Origin: Martensiomyces pterosporus
Taxonomy: Eukaryota > Kickxellomycota > Kickxellomycetes > Kickxellales > Kickxellaceae
Direction of reading: 5' to 3'
DNA length: 43,677 nt
Assembly (NCBI GenBank): GCA_025201845.1
Contig: MU603986.1
Span: forward strand, 30,738-74,414
Part shown: piece after piece, positions 37,388 to 43,677 of the stretch
Position numbering within the stretch: the first letter of the stretch is position 1
Layout: every line of letters begins with the position of its first letter
Position numbers and translations under genes: made by a program
Notes under the pieces: model-generated
Database searches by the model: none
What the model saw: only the letters and a program-made list of their open reading frames with translations
What the model was told of the DNA's origin: nothing

Positions 37388-38484
37388 ATGCTCTGGAACG
37401 AAGCAGTATCAAAGGTGCTTGGCTACTTTTCAATCGGCTGCTGGCTGATCGTTTTTGCTCCGTAAGTAGGAACAATGGCCAACCCACTCCACGCTCCCTA
37501 GACCCGCTGTAGCCAGAGCCAAACTAATACTGAAACAGGACTGATTATCAGACGTATAGGCAGATTTATGAGAACTACCAGCGAAAGAGCGGAGAGGGAA
37601 TATCGCTGCTGTTTCTGTATATATGGATCCTAGGTGATTTATTCGGATTGATCGGAGCGGTGCAGCAGGACCTCATCGTCACGGCTCTGATCCTTTACAT
37701 TTACTATTTTGTCGCCGACGCCATTTTGCTGGCGCAGATACACTACTACAGCTATGTGAACAAGCGAGCTGGCCGGCTGGACGACAATGGCGAAGCAAGA
37801 GCGCTGTTAGCAGACAGCGAGGAATATAGACAGCACCACTGCCACTGCCCATGTCACCGTCACCACCACTTACAGCAGCAGCAGCAGCAGCCCCAGCAAA
37901 GCGGCAGTAACCAAGATTGCATTGGTTGTAACTGCACCGGAATTGAGCCCGATCCATCACTGCAGCCTGAGGAAAACAGGGGCAGGGACAATACCACACG
38001 GCTATTGTCGGTCTTTATCCCTCTTATCGGGCTTGGCTTGATCGGTGGTGGTTTGTCTGTGGGTAGAAACCAGAGCAACTACAACGCGCTTTTGGCTCGG
38101 CTAGGACCAGTAGCAACTCTGGCAACAAAGCCAGAAAAGGCACGGCTGTTCCCACAGATCATGGGCTACGTGTCCGCTCTGCTTTTCCTTGGCGCACGTA
38201 TTCCGCAGATTGTAAAGAACTATCGCAAAAAGTCTTGCGAGGGGCTCTCCATCGGGATGTTTATCTTCTCGATTCTGGGCAACGTATCGTTTACTCTGTC
38301 GCTGCTGCTTTACTCGCTCGACAACAACTACATCTTGGCCAACATTCCTTGGATCATTGGTAGCACCGGAACGCTGTTCTTCGATCTGGGTATCTTTTAC
38401 CAGTTCTACCTGTATCATGGAACGGAAGACGAGTACGAAAGCGACTGCCAGTCAGACATTGTACAAGAGTCAGCGAGGGCTTAA
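37388..38484 (+). CDS. PQ-loop vacuolar transporter (YPQ1/PQLC2-like), two exons
   Basis: Exon 1 is 37388-37461 and exon 2 is 37560-38484, giving 332 residues. Splicing joins VFA to PQIYENYQRKSGEGIS, restoring the first PQ motif (P25-Q26). The second motif is RIPQIVKNYRKKSCEGLS (P240-Q241). Seven membrane segments in a 3+1+3 pattern fit the family, which exports basic amino acids from lysosomes or vacuoles (Ypq1-3, PQLC2). The cytosolic loop between repeats is long and carries HHCHCPCHRHHH followed by a polyglutamine run and DCIGCNC, a possible metal-binding cluster not typical of the family. Without the first exon the protein would lack one repeat's start. The gene converges on the mitochondrial carrier gene (74 bp). 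Confidence 0.82.
37462..37559 (+). other. Intron (98 bp) of the PQ-loop transporter gene
   Basis: The donor is GCTCC|GTAAGT and the acceptor is GACGTATAG|GCAG. Branch-like ACTAATAC lies about 37 bp before the acceptor. Phase-2 splicing yields the exact VFAPQIYENY sequence expected. An alternative acceptor (AAACAG, 37538) also keeps frame but adds seven residues and spoils the PQ motif. Confidence 0.85.
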
Positions 38485-38558
38485 GCTTATTCTTTGCTTT
38501 TTATTACACAAGCAGTACAGCTATTTGCTATTATTGTTTATAGGACCTAAGCATATAC

Positions 38559-39917
38559 TCACTTGCTTGTGCCCTTGTCGCTAACATTAGCACTGCTTGT
38601 AAGCACCTGCTTTCCGAGCTCGTACGATGAAATCATAATCGCGCAAGACGGCGCAATCTTCATCAGTCTGGGCGTAAGGCCGGCGAACAAGCCAGCAGCT
38701 CCCTCTGTGGCGAGAATATGGCGGATCATACTGGCAAATGTCCTGTGCTGTGCGGCATGAGACTTTTGGTTGGCATGCTGCTCGATCTGCCGCCTAGTTT
38801 TGGCTACGTCGAATGGCGTCGTTATTGTTGCTGCTACGATTCCGCTCGATGCGCCCGAGCAGAAGGCAACCGCCAGACGCTCCAGAATCTCCAGTCGCCT
38901 TGTCTCATCGCTACTCTTGCCCCTGGATGATTCCAGCATGTCTGCAAACATGGGCTCGTAAACGTTCTCTCTCCACCTTTCGTATCCAAACCAATAGATG
39001 GCAGAGAAGGGCACGTCGCGCCAAAGCGTTGGCACTAGTCCTCGCCACAGCGTGCTCAGCCCGCCCATGCCGATATCAGCGGATATTCCACGCATCACCG
39101 TCTTCAAGTCATGAGTTGCAGACGACTGCATCCGTGTACGCACAAGCTCTATCGGAGAGATGGCTGTAGCTGCTGCCGTACGCGCAATGCACCCTGCAAA
39201 CAGTGATGCGTATTTCTCGTATGGCGCCATTGTAGCGCTTTGCTGCATTTGCCGGCCGAGCCACTGTCTTAGGTAATCGTACCCAACAAAGTATATCACC
39301 GTTGACGGACCAGATGCTACGAGTGTCGGGCTAAGGCCTCTCCAGAGCTTGTGTATCCCCTCTGTCTTTGCAATATGCCGCATACCAGCCAGCGTGCCGT
39401 TAATCTTGTCCTCAGGCACCACTCGCTCAACCTTGGGCACTGCCGCATATCCTGCTGCCTCCATCTGTTGCCACAGACGAGCTTGTGCCGCCTGCGGCAG
39501 GGCAATCATGTCACGGTACAGTTGCCGCCATGTCGAAACAACGTTGTTGTTGTTGCTGCTGCCAGTGCCAGCGATCTTCGGTAGAGTAATATCGGCGCAG
39601 AGACATAGCGACGCTGATGCTCGCAAGCTAACTGACCGCGGCGCGTTTTTGGCGCTAGGCTCGCAAAGACATGAGTAAAAGTTCATTTCGACGTAGTTTC
39701 TGGTATTTCTAGGCACCCGGCGAGCCATTTTCCAGCCATGAACAGTGGGTAGCAATGTCTCCTTGCGTGTGAGTGTCTGCGATTGCTGTCTTGTCTTTAT
39801 GACGTCAAATGGTGTCATTAGCAAGGAAGTCACCACAGCACCCGAACAGGCTGAAATGATTTTACTTTGCAGCCCCGCCTCATTTGAGGCCGCGACGTCT
39901 TTCGCTTTGGAAGACAT
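38559..39917 (-). CDS. MTM1: Mitochondrial carrier, MTM1/SLC25A39 type
   Basis: The protein has 452 residues, longer than typical carriers because of a matrix insertion in the first repeat. The three repeat signatures are TPFDVIKTRQQ (about 36-46), SPIELVRTRMQ (~266) and TPFDVAKTRRQ (~378). Phrases such as LWRGLSPTLVASGPSTVIYF and SAIYWFGYERW identify the Mtm1/SLC25A39/40 group, linked to mitochondrial glutathione import and manganese-superoxide dismutase activation. The loop after the first repeat holds four cysteines (SCLCEP, LCLCAD), matching the Cys-rich matrix loop reported to sense iron-sulfur status in SLC25A39. The start MSSKAKDVAASNEA is the first ATG. Inner-membrane location is by family. 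Confidence 0.88.
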   Translation of the reverse strand: MSSKAKDVAASNEAGLQSKIISACSGAVVTSLLMTPFDVIKTRQQSQTLTRKETLLPTVHGWKMARRVPRNTRNYVEMNFYSCLCEPSAKNAPRSVSLRASASLCLCADITLPKIAGTGSSNNNNVVSTWRQLYRDMIALPQAAQARLWQQMEAAGYAAVPKVERVVPEDKINGTLAGMRHIAKTEGIHKLWRGLSPTLVASGPSTVIYFVGYDYLRQWLGRQMQQSATMAPYEKYASLFAGCIARTAAATAISPIELVRTRMQSSATHDLKTVMRGISADIGMGGLSTLWRGLVPTLWRDVPFSAIYWFGYERWRENVYEPMFADMLESSRGKSSDETRRLEILERLAVAFCSGASSGIVAATITTPFDVAKTRRQIEQHANQKSHAAQHRTFASMIRHILATEGAAGLFAGLTPRLMKIAPSCAIMISSYELGKQVLTSSANVSDKGTSK

Positions 39918-40205
39918 GAGATACGCTGTAATATTATTAGTAGCAAAAAAAAAAAAGAGAGAGAATATAGTTCAAGAGCACGCAGAGCGGCAGAAAGTGT
40001 GGCTACAACCTCGGCCCACCCGTACTTTGTGCCAAGAACATGCGACTCTTTCCCCTGAAGCGCTTTGGTCAGATAACGTTTTGGGGGTGGGGACATGCCA
40101 ATATGGAAAAACGATACTCCACTGATCTGTTCAAAAGAAAAAATAAAAGCCGCCGCAGCGGCTATTTTCTGAGGTGATTTGGCTTTACCTGTGCAAGATG
40201 GCAGC

Positions 40206-40210
40206 AAAAA
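40206..40210 (-). terminator. Pol III terminator (T5) of tRNA-Gln
   Basis: On the minus strand five consecutive T start three bases after the tRNA 3' end, which is typical for RNA polymerase III termination. Confidence 0.75.
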
Positions 40211-40212
40211 TA

Positions 40213-40284
40213 GGTTCCACCGAGATTCGAACTCGGGTTACCGGAATCAGAATCCGATGTGATAACCAACTACACTATGGAACC
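40213..40284 (-). tRNA. tRNA-Gln (anticodon CUG)
   Basis: This is a 72-base cloverleaf without intron. The acceptor stem is GGTTCCA paired with TGGAACC (perfect). The D arm is GTGTAGTTGGTTATCAC and the anticodon arm is TCGGA-TTCTGAT-TCCGG with CTG at 34-36 (reads CAG codons). The variable loop is TAAC and the T arm is CCGAG-TTCGAAT-CTCGG. The internal A and B boxes (TAGTGTAGTTGG, GTTCGAATC) are intact. No CCA is encoded, as expected for a nuclear eukaryotic gene. Confidence 0.95.
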
Positions 40285-41500
40285 AAGGCACAAACCAGAG
40301 CCGGCAGTGCTTTCTGGCGCGAAACCACATCGCCACAACTACCTGAAAGTGATGTGTCATTATTGATGATTCAGGCAACAAGGACATTGGGTGTCTAGGG
40401 TACCGCTAACGGACGGTAAAAAGGAGCGGATAGTCTTAAATAGGGTGGCAGCGGTCTGTCTTTCTACACTACTGGCAAAACAGAAGACGAAGCTTGCTCT
40501 ACAACGTCCTCGTAGTCTAACTAACGTTACCAACCCAAGAATTCACCACTCAATAAGGGCAATAGGAGTTTTAAAACCTCTTGCATGCTAAGAAAAGAGT
40601 CATCATAAAAAGAGATCCCTGTCCCTTGGTCTCTAGTGCCAAGGACCAGCATTTTATAGCCAGCTCTGAGCGCGAAACAGCGAGTCTTGTCTCGGTCTTA
40701 TCATGACACAAACATAGGATAGGTGGACCGACATAAACTGGGGCAAGACGTAACTTCCCAGGACACGACAAGTAGTCGATTGAATGATATCGGTAGATAG
40801 GCCAGGCGACTCCTCATTTCACGCCCCGCGGTTCCTCAGAAACATGGATCACGGCACGACACGTGTGAGGGGTTTGGTTGAGGGGGTACTGTTCTTAAGC
40901 AGCTCCAAGGTACTGAGCTACGCAGACACAATTCGCAGGTCTGGATACTACCCAGAAAACACCAGGCTCAAAACAATTGATTAGCAACCCTATCAGATCA
41001 GTGGTGTCCGCCGCAGCCTCATCAGCGACTACTGGTAGAGCCAGAGGACAAGCCGCATCTGACGGGACATCTAGTGTGATCAGCAGCGAGCAAGCGAGTC
41101 AAGATCGCAAAAATTCAGGTATGGCTGAAGAGAACACACGCCTTTGGTTTCCATACGATGTTCTGAAAAGCTGTGCTTTGCTGCTGCCAGTGCAATTTCT
41201 ATTTTCAGATCGATCATACCCTAAGCATCACTATGCTTGTGAACCAGTTTCTTTGTGGCTGGGTTGCTGTCATCCAGGACTAGCATTGCCCGAGTTACTC
41301 CTCGCCAAATATCTGCTGCCGCTACCATGATTCACCATGCTGCAGCATTTCATGCACTGCCGCTCATGCTTAAATCGTGAAGGCAGCGCTGCCAAAGCGG
41401 GTATAGCAAGCTTATGCGTTGGATCGCTGTAGGTAATTAATTCTATTGTTGTTGTTGAAACTGAAGTTCAGAACAAAGGGTGCGCTTACAAGGAGGCAAC
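40285..41500. other. Possible degenerate retroelement region, 1.2 kb
   Basis: This lies just upstream of the tRNA and downstream of the trypsin-like gene. A frame opening near 40977 reads SNPIRSVVSAAASSATTGRA, then a Ser/Gln/Asp-rich stretch, a composition like a retrotransposon Gag N-terminus. It is followed by a non-Gag-like, Leu/Cys-rich continuation to 41330. Candidate TGT...ACA ends exist but no second LTR copy is present. A solo LTR plus Gag stub is possible; so is ordinary intergenic DNA. Confidence 0.3.
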
Positions 41501-42358
41501 TTAGCGGTGTCTGCACTTTGGATTGCTAGTCACGCCGTTGATAAAGTCGAGGTAGCTGTTCACGTGAGTGTAGATACCAAAACCGTTGTTAAGAGCGCAG
41601 GTGTCGTCCAACTCTCCGTTGGCGTCAAATCCGTTTCCATAGCTGGTCAGTCCCGCAAGGTAGGGTTTGCCGTCGACATTGATGATAACGCCAGTGCCGG
41701 AATCGCCCTGGCAGGTGTCGGTGTTGGGAGTCAGCTTGTTCTCGGTACAGATCTGCGGACCGTCACTCGACTCGAAGATGGGGAGGTACTTCTTGCAGTC
41801 GTCGATGTTTCCAGTCTTGATAGTGGTGCTCAGCAGCACATCAGAGGTCTCGGTGGAAGTGGGGTCGGTCTTTATCCTGCCCCAACCCAGTGCGGTGAGG
41901 GCAGTGCCAGGAGGGAGCTTGCCCTTGTAAATCGGGATCGATTGGACCTTATCATCATCCAGCTTGATCTTCGGGAAAGTGATAATAGCAATGTCATTGA
42001 AGTGGTTGGTTCGATTATACTCAGGGTGGACGTACAGCTTGCTCGCATTGAGACGCTCCTGAAGAGTGATGTTGTTGTCACCAAAGCCCACAGAGACATC
42101 CTCTGGGGCGATAACATGACCAGTGGTCTCGTTTACGAAGCAGTGGGCAGCAGTGACAACGGTAGTGTCGCTGATGATGGTTCCTCCACAGAGTCCCTGT
42201 CCTTCGCCGACGGTGATGATAAGGCTGACAAGGTAGGGAGAGGATCCCTTTGGAACAGGCTTGCCGTTGATGATGCGAGTCTCAGGTGGACCGGCAGGGT
42301 TTGGGAGAGCGAAAGCAGTGGATGCAAGGGCGAGAAGAGGCAGTAACTTCATTTTCAC
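41501..42358 (-). CDS. Secreted trypsin-like serine protease (family S1A)
   Basis: The protein has 285 residues. The signal peptide is MKMKLLPLLALASTAFA, followed by a short propeptide ending in R28 before the mature start IING, so zymogen activation by trypsin-like cleavage is expected. The catalytic triad is His72 in TAAHC, Asp122 in NDIAI and Ser220 in CQGDSGTG. Asp214, six residues before the serine, corresponds to Asp189 and predicts cleavage after Lys/Arg. GDSGTG replaces the usual GDSGGP. Six cysteines are visible. The likely role is extracellular protein degradation. Codons are well biased, so the gene is probably expressed. It sits between transposon-like sequences. The start is the first ATG of two (M1 and M3); either works. 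Confidence 0.9.
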   Translation of the reverse strand: MKMKLLPLLALASTAFALPNPAGPPETRIINGKPVPKGSSPYLVSLIITVGEGQGLCGGTIISDTTVVTAAHCFVNETTGHVIAPEDVSVGFGDNNITLQERLNASKLYVHPEYNRTNHFNDIAIITFPKIKLDDDKVQSIPIYKGKLPPGTALTALGWGRIKTDPTSTETSDVLLSTTIKTGNIDDCKKYLPIFESSDGPQICTENKLTPNTDTCQGDSGTGVIINVDGKPYLAGLTSYGNGFDANGELDDTCALNNGFGIYTHVNSYLDFINGVTSNPKCRHR

Positions 42359-43049
42359 GAAAGTGAGGGATGTGTCGGTGTTTCGGGTAGGTACTGAAGA
42401 GGGGACGTGGGCAGTTCGGGAAGGGAATGAGTAGGTAGGATGTATTGATGGCTAGGATGGGTGTTATCGGCTGCGGCATGCGATTTTTTTATACCAGAAA
42501 GCTTCTGTAGACTGCCATTGAGACCATCATTTTATCTGGTGCATTATCTCGACGCTCAATGCTATTCTAAACTCGCATCTGCTCCTCTTGCTGGTTTCTC
42601 TGCAACTTCTTAGCTGAGATTGAAGGTCTGACGAACCGCGAATGCATGTCTCACCTGCCAGTGCCAAATGTGTAAACAAATGCATGCAATACCTCTGCTC
42701 GTGGAAAACCTTCAATGTCCTGCTGTTTTTCGCTGCCATTGTGTCGGTGAGATCGCTATGCTCGCTTCAGGCAGATCCACTCGTCCAGGCCACTTATATT
42801 CACCCTAGACCCGTATATAGAAGAAATCTAGGCTGAAAACCCAGAAACCATACTGTTTGGCATATACAGGCTATTCACATTGTATCGAACAGAGTTGGTC
42901 TAGACCCACCACAGGATTTGCAATTTGTTACTTATCTTCTAGGGAACACAACCTATCTATTGAACGTTGTTTGAGGTTTGTATCTCTTCCTCTCGTTAAG
43001 TTATCCTCGCTTTTGTAAGTTTACTTCTAGAAAAATATTCTCAGAACTC
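42359..43049. other. Intergenic region, 691 bp, with trypsin-gene promoter
   Basis: The left part holds the TATA box of the trypsin-like gene (42484-42493, TATAAAAAA on the minus strand). The rest is AT-rich and has no protein-like frame. The boundary with the mariner-like fragment is not marked by a recognisable inverted repeat. Confidence 0.5.
42484..42493 (-). promoter_or_regulatory. TATA box of the trypsin-like gene
   Basis: Read on the minus strand this is TATAAAAAAA, about 126-135 bp upstream of ATG 42358. It is the only TATA element near the start. Confidence 0.5.
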
Positions 43050-43343
43050 ATGGAAAAAATCGAATACTCGAGAACCCAAATTCGCACAATCATCTTGTAT
43101 CTGTACTCAACAGGGAAGACGGGGACAGAGATCCATGTGGAGTTAAGGAAAAACATATGCAAGAACCCGTCTTCATTAGCAACAGTAAATAGGTGGGTAC
43201 AGCGCTTTCATACCAAGAATTGGAGCATCGAAGATAAACCTAAATCAGGCAGCCTATTTTGTGTATCTTGGACTCCACAACGTGCTCAACCACTAGTGCC
43301 TGAGACTGAACGCTGCCATGCTTTCAGAATAGCCTTTTCTTAA
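43050..43343 (+). pseudogene. Mariner/Tc1-type transposase N-terminal HTH fragment
   Basis: From ATG 43050 the frame encodes about 97 residues. Residues ~1-70 match the helix-turn-helix of mariner-type transposases: RTIILYLYSTGKTGTEIHVE, then LATVNRWVQRFHTKNWSIED and KPKSGSL. The 'SGKTATE...R..RF..G.....D.P.SGRPS' pattern is clear. The DDE/D catalytic domain is missing; the frame ends at TAA 43343 in unrelated sequence. This is a remnant of a DNA transposon, not an active element. Gypsy-type integrase sequence begins 15 bases later. Confidence 0.65.
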
Positions 43344-43357
43344 GGTCGAATTGATGA

Positions 43358-43677
43358 GTCTCAGGTCAGGAGTTCTACACGAGGTACTTGCCCTTTTACT
43401 TGCTGTACGGGGTACCGCCTCGAGTACCAGGAAACAAGATATCGCCGCTAGACGACGTTGACGACCCGTTCCCAGACGACGTTCCAGACCCGATGCAGCG
43501 ACTATCAACGATGTTACAGACACGAAGAATCGCCACACAAACCGTCAAAGAGAACAACGACAGGATCAGACGAGAGTACTCGATGACTAACAAGAAGACA
43601 AGACGGCACGAACCAGGAGATACAGTCGCTGCCATCACTCTCAAGGACCATCAACGGCTCCGGACGTATGTTGTAAC
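43358..43677 (+). mobile_element. Ty3/gypsy-type integrase C-terminal fragment, open at window end
   Basis: After an in-frame TGA at 43355, the frame from 43358 is open to the window edge without an ATG. It reads YTRYLPFYLLYGVPPRVPGN, the conserved 'PFYLLYGR.PR.P' segment near the end of gypsy integrase cores. A helical stretch (RRIATQTVKENNDRIRREYS) and RRHEPGDTVAAI, the C-terminal 'F..GD.V' module, follow. The left part of the integrase, reverse transcriptase and protease are not visible, so this is a truncated or degenerate copy. It may continue beyond the window. Confidence 0.75.

Noticed and set aside
1..43677. CRISPR arrays, prokaryotic operons or phage-type defence systems
   Set aside because: No direct-repeat spacer array or prokaryotic gene order was seen; introns, TATA promoters and gene families are fungal.

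Overview
The window looks like nuclear DNA from an early-diverging fungus. It carries fungal genes (a two-domain fluoride exporter, an ENA-type sodium ATPase, HAL-type kinases, CTK3, HCS1, MTM1). Introns are few, short and carry yeast-like signals: one has a perfect TACTAAC branch site. Genes are closely spaced with TATA boxes, and the right end holds transposon debris. Together with a secreted S1A trypsin, this points towards Kickxellomycotina (Coemansia or Linderina relatives). That placement is inference from gene content and style, not from a search.

Left third (1-14303): the 3' end of an unknown membrane-type gene; a PB1-domain protein; Sfr1/Mei5-like recombination mediator; CTK3-like subunit of CTD kinase I; FEX-type fluoride exporter; a small secreted protein with very biased codons; a 1.7 kb gene-poor stretch with a 67-bp tandem duplication; a HAD plus 2H-phosphoesterase 'Swiss Army Knife' RNA-repair-type protein; an assembly gap of ten N flanked by the same 468 bp twice; a universal stress protein; and an ENA-type P-type ATPase in two exons.

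Middle (14304-32434): a large coiled-coil protein with a weak CM1-like segment; two GT25-like glycosyltransferases flanking a HAL/NPR-type kinase; a RAB3GAP2-like protein; and a second HAL-type kinase. Four long intergenic stretches (14304-16505, 20949-23266, 28961-31054, 32435-33498) hold no gene I can firmly support, though 15626-15832 has one weak small candidate.

Right third (32435-43677): a small single-pass membrane protein; HCS1-type SF1 helicase; an unassigned exon-like block; a PQ-loop vacuolar transporter in two exons; an MTM1/SLC25A39 carrier; a tRNA-Gln(CUG); a possible retroelement remnant; a secreted trypsin-like protease; and broken mariner-like and Ty3/gypsy fragments running off the window edge.

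A loose theme is ion and stress handling: fluoride exporter, sodium-pump-type ATPase, two kinases of the family that supports potassium uptake in yeast, a universal stress protein and a basic-amino-acid-type vacuolar transporter. These are independent transcription units, so shared function is only suggestive. I see no prokaryotic system, CRISPR array or clearly new multi-gene system. The most useful leads are the misassembled duplicate, the divergent GT25/kinase pairs, the His/Cys-rich insert in the PQ-loop protein and the unannotated exon-like blocks.
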